Shown here: piece after piece, positions 11,001 to 21,134 of the stretch
How the letters are laid out: each line of letters begins with the position of its first letter
Numbering within the stretch: the stretch's first letter is position 1
Assembly: GCA_028716785.1 (NCBI GenBank)
Contig: JAQUPD010000001.1
Location: 73,114-137,113 of the forward strand
Direction: 5' to 3'
Origin: Fidelibacterota bacterium
GTDB lineage: Bacteria; Fidelibacterota; Fidelibacteria; Fidelibacterales; Fidelibacteraceae
DNA: 64,000 bases
Translations under genes and position numbers: made by a program
The notes under the pieces: generated by a model
Seen by the model: only the letters and a program-made list of their open reading frames with translations
Databases searched by the model: none
Told to the model about the DNA's origin: nothing

Positions 11001-11291
11001 TCCCATATTTACATTAACATTTTGGACTCTTACTCTTTCGTATCCTATCATGGATACATTTAATTGATAGGTCCCTGGTGGAACATTCAAGATAGTATAA
11101 TAGCCATCTTCATCTGTCGCAGCTCCCAACATGGTTCCTTCAACAATAACATTGGCACCTGGTAACGGATTTCCTTCTTCACTTGTAACCCGACCCGTAA
11201 TTTTACCGGTTGTGGCCGCTTGTATCAGGACAGGTAAGAAAAGAAGTCCTGCTACAAAAATAATAATTTTTTTATTGAAAATCCTGCTCAT
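8046..11291 (-). CDS. TonB-dependent receptor with carboxypeptidase-regulatory-like domain (copy B)
   Basis: GKITGRVTSEEGNPLPGANVIVEGT...; plug domain IRGGASRQTSFIVDGIVMNDE...GGFNAEYGNIRSGVINVVT; 1081 aa beta-barrel; C-terminal ALKFGIKIVF. Confidence 0.92.
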   Translation of the reverse strand: MSRIFNKKIIIFVAGLLFLPVLIQAATTGKITGRVTSEEGNPLPGANVIVEGTMLGAATDEDGYYTILNVPPGTYQLNVSMIGYERVRVQNVNVNMGLTTIIDVKLRTQAIGLSEIVVMAETPVVIRDISNSQLNINSEQIEALPINEVTDVISLQAGVQGLTIRGGASRQTSFIVDGIVMNDERSHNPYSAVSLSTVKEIQVQTGGFNAEYGNIRSGVINVVTTEGSKDSYNGALSFQIKPPAPKHFGMSPYDPMSYHNRPYLDDEVCWYGTNPIPEQNYEPWDRFMRRQYPSFKGWIAISQETLSDENPDNDLSPTGAQRVYRYNHRRQGDIKKPDYVGDFSISGPVPVVSKKLGDLRFNLSYRDLQEMFYIPLARDDYDENITRLKLTSDISNKTKLTINSMYGEVHSVSTYNWTTTPTGDVVRSDYTVASLAKTKESLYVPYYYSPASIYRTIIGGKLNHIIDNNSYYEVTLQMNKNVYNTHQGDLRDTSKTVEIFPGYFMDEAPYGYWGYSTGSIGDNIRTGGWMNLGRDNSVVTTYTTRFDYTNQITRTHQIRTGIELVINDYDIKSFTYCPSMTTWNREQVYQVYPYRLGAYIQDKMEFQGFIANVGLRLDYSDANTDKYLLDPYDDFFKQGNGHLIEEQAPREDSKPIVALSPRLGISHPITENSKLYFNYGHFRSEPESTYRFRLQREYNGLVTSIGDPNLKFEKTVAYEIGYSHNILNMFLVNIAAYYKDVTSQIGWITYQNVNSSVRYSKPANNNYEDIRGIELTLDKRWGTWITGFVNYTYMVRSYGWFGYQMYYQDPNAMREYLRDNPYQEKLNPQPYTRANIDFHTPNQFGPAAGRLYPLGGWSASFLFTWTAGSKTTWNPTSVPGLVNNVRWVNTYNLDLRLTKSFNFDKFDVQFYMDVSNLLNSKFLSYNGIADTYDYNDYRESLHFSAKVYEELGYNGITGDDNLGSYRDWNTEFQPMRYLEHLSSSINADKTWYYVGNTTTLVREFPELFSSTDNISSNDRYVQRVEIEDPNNPGTMVEVWKKIDPEDVKKALDDKAYIDMPNLEFNTFANPRALKFGIKIVF

Positions 11292-11303
11292 TAGGATACT
11301 CCT

Positions 11304-12290
11304 CTATAGAGATATTCTTAAGGTAAATCTCTGAATATCATCAAAAGTTTTCATAAAAGAATAGCTGTAATCAAATACAACACCAAGGGCTTTTATACCA
11401 AATCCAAAACTCGAGCTTCTTTCATCTCTGTTTTGTTCATAGCCATATCGAAGAAAGAATTTTCTAACAAAGCTATATTCAATACCAAGATTTAGATATT
11501 CTGGATAAGCACGGGGATGTGCCCAATCAATATACACATCAACATTGTGATTTGGCATTTCCACAGGGATAAAATTCATAACATTTGCAGTAATACCAAT
11601 CGTAAATGTTAAAGGTAATTCAAAACTTTCTTCAATATACTTTATTTCATTGGAAAAATTCCGGACAGTCATTCCAAATTTTACATCTCGAAAACCTGTA
11701 TTAAAAAGTGTCCCAAAGTCAAAAGCAACAGCATTTGATTTATATTTTTTAGTTATCAATGAATCAATCATTTGTACATTACTTTTACCAAACTGTTGGG
11801 CAGTATATTTTATTTGTCCACCTACAGAAAACTTTGTAGACAAAGCGTTAGCATATCCCACACCAATTAGAAATGCCGAAGGATTAAAAACGTGGGTATC
11901 TACCCATCCCCTATCATTTGACCACACCATTGTCCCTTGCATTTCCCCGTAATCTACAGCATGGGCAGAAATTCCAAATACACCATATCGATTTTGTGCA
12001 GGATTGAAAGCTATGCTAAAGGTATTGTGTTTTATGTCAGCAATCCACGTATTTTGACTGGCCATAGCATCAACCGTTGATGGCATAATAGCCATTGTTG
12101 CAGGATTATAAAACAGAGAAGCAGATCCCATTTCAACTGTTGTCATGGCGCCAGCTAGAGCTGCTGCTCGCGCATCAGAATTTACCGACATGAACTGATA
12201 CCCCGTTTGAGCCAGTTTCTTATAAGCACCCATTGATTGTGACGCGCAGAAAAACAGCAAAATTAGCACGCAAACATTATATTTTTTCAT
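11304..12290 (-). CDS. PorV/PorQ family outer-membrane protein (copy A)
   Basis: LAQTGYQFMSVNSDARAAALAGAMTTVEMGSASLFYNPATMA; same architecture as 4843..5844. Confidence 0.85.
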   Translation of the reverse strand: MKKYNVCVLILLFFCASQSMGAYKKLAQTGYQFMSVNSDARAAALAGAMTTVEMGSASLFYNPATMAIMPSTVDAMASQNTWIADIKHNTFSIAFNPAQNRYGVFGISAHAVDYGEMQGTMVWSNDRGWVDTHVFNPSAFLIGVGYANALSTKFSVGGQIKYTAQQFGKSNVQMIDSLITKKYKSNAVAFDFGTLFNTGFRDVKFGMTVRNFSNEIKYIEESFELPLTFTIGITANVMNFIPVEMPNHNVDVYIDWAHPRAYPEYLNLGIEYSFVRKFFLRYGYEQNRDERSSSFGFGIKALGVVFDYSYSFMKTFDDIQRFTLRISL

Positions 12291-12309
12291 GATATCTGTT
12301 CCTCCGGAG

Positions 12310-13032
12310 TTATTTATTGATAATCACAGCATTAAACGATGATCCAAGTGTCTGCTCCAATTTTTGAATTCCTACAAGATATTTCCCACCAGATTGAAGT
12401 TCATAGACATATCTTGACTTAACAACAGGTTGAGCAATACGATTCGAAATTGTGAATATCCCGGATGAAAGTTCAAGAGGAATTGTTTCATCCAAAATTT
12501 CAAGGGAATCCGAGACAGAGATATCAACATCATAGACTTTTGTTCGAACATAATCGCTAAAATAAAAGACAACTTCTCCAGTATTTACCCCTTCCAAAAC
12601 AAAATAAGTCATTGGTGAAGTTGCACCGATCAACTGTTTTGTATAGGTTTCTACTTCTTCGTACACTTCTGTTGAATCCACTGTAAATGTAGTATCATTA
12701 ACAAAGGTTGTATCGTAAACAACAAGGGTGTCAATTCGTGTTAAAAGTTCATTAGCAGTAAAAATATAATTATCATTAAGTATAAGAACTTTATAAAGAG
12801 AATCAAGTTCAAGGGTATCTGGATTACTGTTGAGTATTACTTTGCCGCTAAATTTTTTATCTATTGTTGCACGGAATGATGTTGCGGCTATTTCATCAAA
12901 GGGTTCCATCTCATACGTTTCATCCTCAAAATCATCAAGAACATCGCAGCCAATCATAAATGCGAGCATTGTTATACTTATGAGCAGAACCAATTTCATC
13001 ATAAGATTTTTATTCATTTTTAATCTCCTCAT
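12310..13032 (-). CDS. hypothetical lipoprotein
   Basis: N-terminal hydrophobic segment and lipobox (MLAFMIGCDVLDD); 240 aa. Confidence 0.65.
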   Translation of the reverse strand: MRRLKMNKNLMMKLVLLISITMLAFMIGCDVLDDFEDETYEMEPFDEIAATSFRATIDKKFSGKVILNSNPDTLELDSLYKVLILNDNYIFTANELLTRIDTLVVYDTTFVNDTTFTVDSTEVYEEVETYTKQLIGATSPMTYFVLEGVNTGEVVFYFSDYVRTKVYDVDISVSDSLEILDETIPLELSSGIFTISNRIAQPVVKSRYVYELQSGGKYLVGIQKLEQTLGSSFNAVIINK

Positions 13033-13040
13033 TTTCTATA

Positions 13041-15317
13041 TTAGCGAATTACTACAAATTTGCGATATACCATATTGCCTTCCGGATCTTCAAATGTTGC
13101 GATATACACACCGCTCACAACAATTTGTCTTGAAGAAGTAATCAGATCCCAGCGATGTTCGCCACTTCCGGAATGATCTATTTCATTGATTAAATCGCCG
13201 CGTTCCGTAAAAATTTTAATTTTGCACTCCTCAGGAAGGTTCACAAACATAATTTTATTCGGTTCTCCGGCATACTGGTAATTTATATTAGAAATGTTAT
13301 AAGGATTCGGAACAACGCGTATTTCACTCATATCAAGAGCGGGAGGCTTTTGAAGGGTTGCAGGGGTATTTGTCCGGGTAAGATGAGGGCTGCTATAAAG
13401 GGACACACCAGGTTGGATAGTATTTCGACTTCCATCATCATAGGAAATGATAAAATAGTAATAACTTTGCCCACGAACGGCACTATAATCAAAAAATTCA
13501 TTTGCTAATGAACCTTCTGTTTTGTTCAGGTCCCCAATTTCAACATAGGTTGAATCCCATCGATCACCCTGGGCGCGATAAATTCTATAGCCTTCAAACC
13601 AAGTTTCCCCTTCATCTTCACTTGGCTCCCAGTATAAAGCAATTCTGTTTCCTTGTGACAAGACTTCAAAGAAGGGTGGGGCTGCTGGGGGATATTCATT
13701 TCCAAGATCAAGATTTTTATTCCGGTAAAGATCGATGGCTCTGCGAAAAGCTTGGACAATCGAATCCCGGCCTGTATAAACCCATTTATTTTTATAAAGA
13801 TTAGCGTCATCTTTTGTGTTAACAGTTTTTGTTGTTCCATCGGGGAAAGTAAGTGTTTTTGTTTCACTATTCGCCACCACATCAAACCAATTTCTTCCCA
13901 CTTCTGCCCGAAGGTCACCTTCTCGTCCAAAAGGAGATCGTTTTAAACCACCAGCTGCTTCAGCAAAAACAATTTTTACACTTTCGCCTGGAGCTAATGT
14001 ATATGGTCCAAAAGCAAATGTTTGAGAATATCCTCCTGCAGGATTTTGAAATTCATTAGGATTTGCAAATCCAACCTGAATAGCATGACTTCCCGCAACA
14101 AGATGACCAACGCTAAGAAGCTTCAAATATTCATTTTGCATGCGTGTAGCACTAAACTGATCATTTGGTTGCGTTTCTTGAGCATTTGATTCAACAAAAG
14201 GAGTACTCGAAGGTTGATTAATATTATCTGTAGGATCAGAGGGAGATTTATCTGCATGAATCGTTACAGCTCCCATATATTGCCAAGCACCAAGACGTCC
14301 ATCAGGATTCCATCCCCGATAGTTGGGGGAACCAATATTATCATAGACATCTCTTAATTCACTGTGATAGCCATGCCACGTTACAAAAAACCGCATAATA
14401 TTATCGGGGCTTACCCCAGCTTCGGGATCAATCAATTGGTCTACACCGGTTTTTGTGTCTAAAATAGTCGTCTTATAACGATCGTCACTTTCCCAAGTAT
14501 TTTCAAAATTTGGGCTATTCGGTTTTGTCCCTAGGACATCATTCATGGTATTAATGCCCCATCGCATATCCCGAGGTGTACCCCAACCTGGTCTGCCGAG
14601 CCAATCGCTGGCTACTGCGGTTTCTACGGTTCCTTCTCCGGCAATAGCATTTCGGAATTGCCAGTGAAAATAAACACCCTCCAACGTTCGGTCACCAAAT
14701 GTATCACCATTAATATTCCATATTCCTGTATTTGTAAACGTGTATTCATAAATAAAAAAGTTATCATAGTACTGTTGGGTATATGCATAAATTTTCCGTG
14801 TAAAAGAAATACCAATAGAGGTATTGCATTCATTATATATCATTCTATCAGCTGGGAGCCCAAAATCAAGTTCATCAACCACGTCATCATAAAAAAGATC
14901 TGTAGCCATCAATCCATCTACGAGAACGACAGGAGCGTTATACCGACCGACCATTTTTAATTCCACAGGCATAATTTCGTTGGTCTGAGAACCAGCGACT
15001 GGGCGAGGACCTGTATGAACAACTTTATAGGGGTAACGTTGATTGGCTATTGGATCGTCAAAATCTTTTACACCGATCCAGATTGCTTTTGCAGCTTGCA
15101 TATCTTGATGATCATACCATGCAGGCCACCGAAATCCAAACTGTTGTTCAGACCCATAAGCCTCTTCTGGTTCAGACCCATGTGCCTGATAAAAATTATG
15201 CAGATTACTGACCTTTATCCATTTTGCCTCGACTTGAGCATACACGGGTGTCATAAGGCAAAAGAAAAGAAAGATCAGTATGAGTGCTGTCCATTTCTTT
15301 GAGGTTTTATTCATCAT
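13041..15317 (-). CDS. secreted protein with FN3-like domain and FlgD-like C-terminal region (copy A)
   Basis: Paralog of 5850..8033: shared RVVPNPYN, KIMFVNLPEECKIKIFTERGDL, SSRQIVVSGVYIATFE. Confidence 0.75.
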   Translation of the reverse strand: MMNKTSKKWTALILIFLFFCLMTPVYAQVEAKWIKVSNLHNFYQAHGSEPEEAYGSEQQFGFRWPAWYDHQDMQAAKAIWIGVKDFDDPIANQRYPYKVVHTGPRPVAGSQTNEIMPVELKMVGRYNAPVVLVDGLMATDLFYDDVVDELDFGLPADRMIYNECNTSIGISFTRKIYAYTQQYYDNFFIYEYTFTNTGIWNINGDTFGDRTLEGVYFHWQFRNAIAGEGTVETAVASDWLGRPGWGTPRDMRWGINTMNDVLGTKPNSPNFENTWESDDRYKTTILDTKTGVDQLIDPEAGVSPDNIMRFFVTWHGYHSELRDVYDNIGSPNYRGWNPDGRLGAWQYMGAVTIHADKSPSDPTDNINQPSSTPFVESNAQETQPNDQFSATRMQNEYLKLLSVGHLVAGSHAIQVGFANPNEFQNPAGGYSQTFAFGPYTLAPGESVKIVFAEAAGGLKRSPFGREGDLRAEVGRNWFDVVANSETKTLTFPDGTTKTVNTKDDANLYKNKWVYTGRDSIVQAFRRAIDLYRNKNLDLGNEYPPAAPPFFEVLSQGNRIALYWEPSEDEGETWFEGYRIYRAQGDRWDSTYVEIGDLNKTEGSLANEFFDYSAVRGQSYYYFIISYDDGSRNTIQPGVSLYSSPHLTRTNTPATLQKPPALDMSEIRVVPNPYNISNINYQYAGEPNKIMFVNLPEECKIKIFTERGDLINEIDHSGSGEHRWDLITSSRQIVVSGVYIATFEDPEGNMVYRKFVVIR

Positions 15318-15344
15318 TCATTTCCTTTTTTTTTCGTTACCTTA

Positions 15345-18300
15345 TTAGAAATCGTAAGAAATCCGGATGCCAAAGTAAACATCCCGAGGGGCTAGAAAGA
15401 GGAAAGACTCATTGACGGGATTAAAAATATAGGCTTTGTCATCCAAGACATTTTGGACTGTACTCTTTTCAACGCGGGTCCATTGATTATCAACATACTG
15501 GACATACCGTTCTGTATCAGAAATATTTTCAGTAATATTATCATCTGGAAAAAGTTGTTGAAGGTCTGCAATATCCCCGATATAATAGTATATTTTTGGA
15601 TCAGGCTGGATAAGACCGGTAGCACGTGATGTATATTTCATCGGTTGATAAGGAACATCAGGATCACGATAATATCCCATCTTGTCATTGCCAGTGATAT
15701 GTTTAAGTCCTAATTCTTCATAAACACTGGCTTTAAAATGAAGTGATTCCTGATACATATCATACACACCAGGAACCAGATAAGAATCACCAAGAGCCGC
15801 AGTCGACAATGTTTTTCTATTAAGAATATTATAGATATCAGCAACAATCTGGACTCTAAAGTTATTAAAAATAAAAGACTTGGAACCTCTCATATCAAGT
15901 CCCCAACTATCTACCCATCGCACATTGTTTATGATAGAAGGATTATTGCCATAAGAGAAGTATCCGCCCTTTCGCCACGTGCCTGTAAAGGCAATCTGCC
16001 AATTTGCAAGAGGAGCAAGACCATTCATATCAGGACCAAAGTAATAAGGAGTTTTAAAAGCTATATTATATTTAATTCGTGGTAATGCTACTGGTTTATA
16101 GGGTTTTTGAAGATTAATATTTCTTTCTATATCTCGTTGAACGGCAGGGTTTTCATTATAGGTTGTTACACTAAAATTCCCCGATGAATAGACAGAATAT
16201 TCATAATTGACAAAACCTGTTACCCAATCGCCTATCCGTTTTCTGAGTTCGACTTCAAATCCTCGAATATCCTGATATAAAATATTGCTGTATTGATAAT
16301 AATCGACAACGCCACCTACGCCCTGATAATGGACAGTGGTTGCTTGGTCAGATTTATCTTTATAATAGGCTGCAATGTGAATGAGGTATTGTTCAAAAAG
16401 AGAATGGTCATAGCCTAGCTCGTAAGCAATTGTTTTCTCCATAGGGAGTTCAGGGTCGCCAAGATAATAAAGGGATCCACCATAAACACGGCGAACACCA
16501 AAAAGTTGATCGGGTGAAAAGCGTTGTCTCATGTGGCCATAATTAAAATAGAGTTTAGAATTCACTGTAATGGGATGTGATATTCCAATACGCGGCATGA
16601 GTGTAAAAAGTCCTTTTGCCCGTTTCATTGGCAAATTATCTTCTGGGGTAACTTCCCGAGATGCTAATATCTTTAAGTTTTTGTCAAAGGGTTCATAATC
16701 ATACCAATCAGTATTGGGGTTAAAATATTCCGCTCTTAAGCCAACAGTTGCAATCCATCCTTCAAATTCCATTTTATCCTGAATATAAGCCCCGAGTTGC
16801 CATGGTGATTTTTCCCATTTTGTCCATGGACGACCTGCAGGAAGAGCTGGATTGATTGCTCCATAATTCATTTTATAATTAAAATATTCAAACTGAAGTC
16901 CTGTTTTAATTTGGTTGTTCCTGTTTACTTGAGAAATAAAATCCCACCGTGCTTTAAAAGCCCAGGTTTTGGTTGAATCACGGGCATTGCTTTTAGCACC
17001 CATCATAAAGCCATCGATACCTGTTGTTAATTGTGTGTCAAATCCCCAAGGTGCTTCATCGACTAAATATTGATCCTCTCCTTCTGTTCCGGGTAAAATA
17101 TTATATCGTGGCGTAAAATCCCGTGGAGGAATAGGTCTTGTTAAATATTCCGTTGCTCTATATTCAATAAGGGCTTCATGATAAGATTTCCCACTTAATT
17201 GCTGTGTTACTTTTGCCGAAACCACATCATTCCAGATATCTGTCTTACAATAGTATGAGGGATAAAAGATTTTTGCCCTTTGCTGAGAACTACTTCCAAA
17301 AGCTCCTGCAACATCCCAAATAGGATCAGAAAAATAAGAAGGGAGACCAGTTTCACTGGATGAAGAAGCCTTGGTTTCTTTATGAAAAGCAGTCAGCTGA
17401 AATTTAATACGTTCAGTAATATCTGATGTTACCTTCGTTGATAAAGACCATTCATTATAAGCATCTCTTGAAAGTGGAATTAAATACATGGATTTTTCTT
17501 TTCGAAAAGAGGTATAAAACCGGAGATTGCCAAGATATTGACTGACGAAAGGAACAGGTCCTCCTAACCCAAAATCAATATTATAATCGGGTTCTGTAAT
17601 ATCCCCTTGCCGACGACGTTGCCATTTAAAAAGTTGTTGAGCTCCTGTGGGAGAGAGATCATCAGAAGGATTATCATTCGATAAAAGATCACTGGAAGTC
17701 TGATTCCATCCTTGAAAAGAAGGATACATTTTACGGATATGTTCGTCCCAGGGGTAGTAATACTCCCCATCGCCATTTCGGTCAACAAAGGGTTCTCCCG
17801 GATCCCAATATCCATCTTTATTGACGTCAGTAAATGTTTCAGGTTCTGTCCCCCACCAGGCAACATCGTCATCCAGCCATGGACGCATATAAATAGACAT
17901 CGGATCATAGATTGACATGCCAAAATGTTTGGGTGCAGGGGGACTATATTTTATGATAGCATCAAAAGAATATCTATCAGGCCGACCTTCTTTTGTCACT
18001 ACATTAACCACACCTGCTTGGAGGTCACTATACTCTGCATTAAAACCTCCAGACTGAATCATAATTTCTTGAACGGAACTCAAAGGAACACCTGTAACAG
18101 GCTGACCTGTTCGATCATCTTTTAAAGAGACACCATCCATCAGATATGCTAGTTCATCTACGCCGCCCTGCCGGACTTCAAGACCACTAACACCTGCTTG
18201 CATACCAATAACATCTTCAAGGCTTGACGCCGGTAAATCTTCAATTTGTTCAGAACTCAAGTTTGTCTGGCTGGAAGCAACATCTACTCGCAGTACTTTT

Positions 18301-18647
18301 CTCTCTGCAACGACTGTAATAGTTTCACCTTGGAATGCTTGAGGCTTCAACGCAAAATCCACGTTTGTTGTTAAATCAATTTCTACACGAACGCCTGCTT
18401 GTGTTAATGAGGCATATCCTATATATGATGCCGTTACTGAATAAACTCCTGGGGGAACATTGAGGATTACATAAAACCCCTCTTCATTCGCTGCAGCACC
18501 GTAAACAGTCCCATTTACTATAACATTCGCTCCCGCTAAAGGATTTCCGTTTTGATCGGTAACTGTTCCCATAATCTTACCTGATGTTTGACCATAGGCA
18601 AGACCACACAGCAACGTTAATAACAGTAAACCTCTAAAAAATTTCAT
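15345..18647 (-). CDS. TonB-dependent receptor with carboxypeptidase-regulatory-like domain (copy A)
   Basis: GKIMGTVTDQNGNPLAGANVIVNGTVYGAAANEEGFYVILNVPPG; plug ...VRQGGVDELAYLMDGVSLKDDRTG; paralog of 8046..11291. Confidence 0.92.
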   Translation of the reverse strand: MKFFRGLLLLTLLCGLAYGQTSGKIMGTVTDQNGNPLAGANVIVNGTVYGAAANEEGFYVILNVPPGVYSVTASYIGYASLTQAGVRVEIDLTTNVDFALKPQAFQGETITVVAERKVLRVDVASSQTNLSSEQIEDLPASSLEDVIGMQAGVSGLEVRQGGVDELAYLMDGVSLKDDRTGQPVTGVPLSSVQEIMIQSGGFNAEYSDLQAGVVNVVTKEGRPDRYSFDAIIKYSPPAPKHFGMSIYDPMSIYMRPWLDDDVAWWGTEPETFTDVNKDGYWDPGEPFVDRNGDGEYYYPWDEHIRKMYPSFQGWNQTSSDLLSNDNPSDDLSPTGAQQLFKWQRRRQGDITEPDYNIDFGLGGPVPFVSQYLGNLRFYTSFRKEKSMYLIPLSRDAYNEWSLSTKVTSDITERIKFQLTAFHKETKASSSSETGLPSYFSDPIWDVAGAFGSSSQQRAKIFYPSYYCKTDIWNDVVSAKVTQQLSGKSYHEALIEYRATEYLTRPIPPRDFTPRYNILPGTEGEDQYLVDEAPWGFDTQLTTGIDGFMMGAKSNARDSTKTWAFKARWDFISQVNRNNQIKTGLQFEYFNYKMNYGAINPALPAGRPWTKWEKSPWQLGAYIQDKMEFEGWIATVGLRAEYFNPNTDWYDYEPFDKNLKILASREVTPEDNLPMKRAKGLFTLMPRIGISHPITVNSKLYFNYGHMRQRFSPDQLFGVRRVYGGSLYYLGDPELPMEKTIAYELGYDHSLFEQYLIHIAAYYKDKSDQATTVHYQGVGGVVDYYQYSNILYQDIRGFEVELRKRIGDWVTGFVNYEYSVYSSGNFSVTTYNENPAVQRDIERNINLQKPYKPVALPRIKYNIAFKTPYYFGPDMNGLAPLANWQIAFTGTWRKGGYFSYGNNPSIINNVRWVDSWGLDMRGSKSFIFNNFRVQIVADIYNILNRKTLSTAALGDSYLVPGVYDMYQESLHFKASVYEELGLKHITGNDKMGYYRDPDVPYQPMKYTSRATGLIQPDPKIYYYIGDIADLQQLFPDDNITENISDTERYVQYVDNQWTRVEKSTVQNVLDDKAYIFNPVNESFLFLAPRDVYFGIRISYDF

Positions 18648-18978
18648 ATATAAGCTCCTTTTTTTTCAGAGTTCCTACATAAAAATACGATTAATTTGTA
18701 AAACATGTATAACCTCTATCAATTTGTCGTCTTTTTCTCCTCTTATGCTTATCCCTCAATGATATCTTTATGATTGGACAGAATATTTCACAGTTGATAA
18801 TGCCTTACCATTACTTTTTAGTTCTTTTGAAATAAATGTTACAGAAAAAACAATATGATGTCAAGATACAAAATGATAAAAAAATAACTTTTTTAATAAT
18901 TTTACAAAATGCATTGTTAACTCATTTTATACTGACTATGTTTTAACTATTTAATTTTGTATTTTTAAAGAGGAGGAT

Positions 18979-20241
18979 ATGCCAATGATAAATAAACATA
19001 TTTTGACTATTTTTTGTTGTTTGCTCTTATTTCCTTTATTTATAATAGCAGCTGAAGATGTAACCTTTAACGAGGTAGATAAAATTATCGAAGCAGCAAT
19101 TAGCGATAGTGCCTGGCCAGGTGCTGTATTAGTTGTCGGGAATCGTGATGGCATTATTTATGAAAAGGCCTATGGGTATCATACTTATCAAAAAGAGGAA
19201 AAGACAAAAAGTGATGATATTTTCGATCTTGCTTCCATTACAAAAGTCATGGCAACAACACCTGCTGTTATGAAATTGTATGAAGAGGACAAAATATCTT
19301 TAGATGACCCCATTGTTAAATATATCCCTGAATTTACAGGTAGTACAGAAACCGCCACTTTAATGAAAGAGTTGGTCTCTATTCGACACTTGTTGACTCA
19401 TACGAGTGGTTTACCCGCTTATAAAAGTTTCTACTATGAAAAAGAAACTCCCGAGAGCATATTATCATCTATTTTAAAGACAGATTTGGATACGTTTCCG
19501 GGTGTCCGGTATGAATATTCCTGTCTTGGATTTATAACCTTAGGAGAAATGGTAAAACGGGTCTCTGGACTTCCATTAAATGAATATGTTGAAAAAAACA
19601 TTTACACGCCTTTAGGCATGAATAATACGTGTTATCTTCCCCCAGAAGAATGGAGAGATCGAATTGTTCCTACCGAATACTCTGAAAAAGAAAATGGTTT
19701 TATTCGTGGGCATGTTCATGATGAAATTGCTGCAGGGTTGGGTGGTGTTTCAGGAAATGCAGGATTATTTTCAACGGGTAACGATATGGCAATATATGCC
19801 GAAATGTTTTTAAACAAGGGGACCTACAAAGGCACGCAAATTTTTAACCCTGAAACGGTAGAGCTTTTTACCAAAAGAGCAAATCTTCTTTTAGGAAATT
19901 CCCGCTGCTTAGGTTGGGACAGTCCACAAGGGGAAGCATCTGCCGGTGTCTATGCAAGTCCAAATAGTTTTGGTCATACCGGTTTCACAGGCACAACCAT
20001 GTGGATTGATCCTGACAATAATCTCTATGTTATTTTACTCACAAATGCAGTTCACCCTCATCGACGATATAAATCTCCCAACTACTTTGACTGGCGGCAG
20101 ATTGTTCATTCAAAAGTCTATGAAAATTTAGGGATAACGGAAAAAAATCCTGAATGTGAATGGAAAGAGCGTTGGCAAGACCCAAAAGTGCGCGATCAAT
20201 TTAAAGAAAAAACATTTTGGCAAAAGGTTTTTAACCGTTAA
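18979..20241 (+). CDS. serine hydrolase, class C beta-lactamase / PBP4* family, exported
   Basis: Signal peptide; SITKVMATTPAVMKLYEEDKISLDDPI (SxxK), YEYSCLGFITLG (YxS-like), GHTGFTGTTMW; AGGAGG RBS upstream. Confidence 0.88.
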   Translation: MPMINKHILTIFCCLLLFPLFIIAAEDVTFNEVDKIIEAAISDSAWPGAVLVVGNRDGIIYEKAYGYHTYQKEEKTKSDDIFDLASITKVMATTPAVMKLYEEDKISLDDPIVKYIPEFTGSTETATLMKELVSIRHLLTHTSGLPAYKSFYYEKETPESILSSILKTDLDTFPGVRYEYSCLGFITLGEMVKRVSGLPLNEYVEKNIYTPLGMNNTCYLPPEEWRDRIVPTEYSEKENGFIRGHVHDEIAAGLGGVSGNAGLFSTGNDMAIYAEMFLNKGTYKGTQIFNPETVELFTKRANLLLGNSRCLGWDSPQGEASAGVYASPNSFGHTGFTGTTMWIDPDNNLYVILLTNAVHPHRRYKSPNYFDWRQIVHSKVYENLGITEKNPECEWKERWQDPKVRDQFKEKTFWQKVFNR

Positions 20242-20258
20242 AAAACCAGAGGAATGAC

Positions 20259-21110
20259 CTATTGCATGGCATTATTGTCTGGTGGATAGCGGGTATAAAT
20301 CGACTGAAAAACCTGACATTTTTGAAGTTTTAGCACAATTTGGTCAAATATAAGTGAGGCATCGGGTGCGGTATAATATTTATAAAAAACAGATCTTGCT
20401 TTTGCGTATTCACCACTATAAAAGAGGGTAATAACCACTTCCATTAACTGAGAAAATAGATCTACATCTGGAGAACTCCCTTCAATTGGCTTATAAAGTG
20501 GGGATGAATTTTGAAGGATCTGGTAGGGTGCATGAATATCTTGTAAAAGAATCTCTTTAAACTCTGGATTTGCAGGATAAAATCCATTCGTATCATAGCG
20601 AAATATAATGGGAATAAGAGGAGAAACGGCATGACTCAATATCAAAAAGTAATCAAACGTGAGAAGAGATTGAATCCATTCTGCAATTCCATCATCATTT
20701 AAATCTTGAATTTTTACGGGATATCCCACAGGATAATCTGACGATTTAAAAAAGAGTCGAAGCGAATCCCCAACCATATCAAAAATGGTATATGTCCAAC
20801 AACAATGGGCTCCTCCGCTAAATTGTTCAACCATAAACATAGAATCTTCGTTATGGGGTATAGGTAAAAATGCACTTTGTGTCATTTGGCGATGAAATCC
20901 TTGATTAAAAAGCGCCAGAGTATCTTGACTTTTCAGGAGTATTGCATACCAAACGTGTCCATCATCGGACACTTTTTTAAAGGTATAATTTTTCCACCTT
21001 ATGGTATCGGGAAGGTATTTTATTTCTTCATAGGATTGACCTAAAAGGCATTGAAGGTTAAGGCATAAGATCAGTGATAAATATAGTGTTTTTTTGAGTA
21101 TGGTTTTCAC
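20259..21110 (-). CDS. hypothetical exported protein
   Basis: 283 aa with signal peptide; no family recognised. Confidence 0.5.
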   Translation of the reverse strand: MKTILKKTLYLSLILCLNLQCLLGQSYEEIKYLPDTIRWKNYTFKKVSDDGHVWYAILLKSQDTLALFNQGFHRQMTQSAFLPIPHNEDSMFMVEQFSGGAHCCWTYTIFDMVGDSLRLFFKSSDYPVGYPVKIQDLNDDGIAEWIQSLLTFDYFLILSHAVSPLIPIIFRYDTNGFYPANPEFKEILLQDIHAPYQILQNSSPLYKPIEGSSPDVDLFSQLMEVVITLFYSGEYAKARSVFYKYYTAPDASLIFDQIVLKLQKCQVFQSIYTRYPPDNNAMQ

Positions 21111-21134
21111 ATCATCCTGCCTAAAATATAATAC

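Noticed and set aside
13526-13930. 134-aa minus-strand ORF
   Set aside because: Alternate frame inside the FN3 protein gene 13041..15317
18648-18978. 330-nt divergent intergenic region examined for riboswitch or small ORFs
   Set aside because: AT-rich promoter-like sequence; no convincing conserved structure or GG-leader ORF seen
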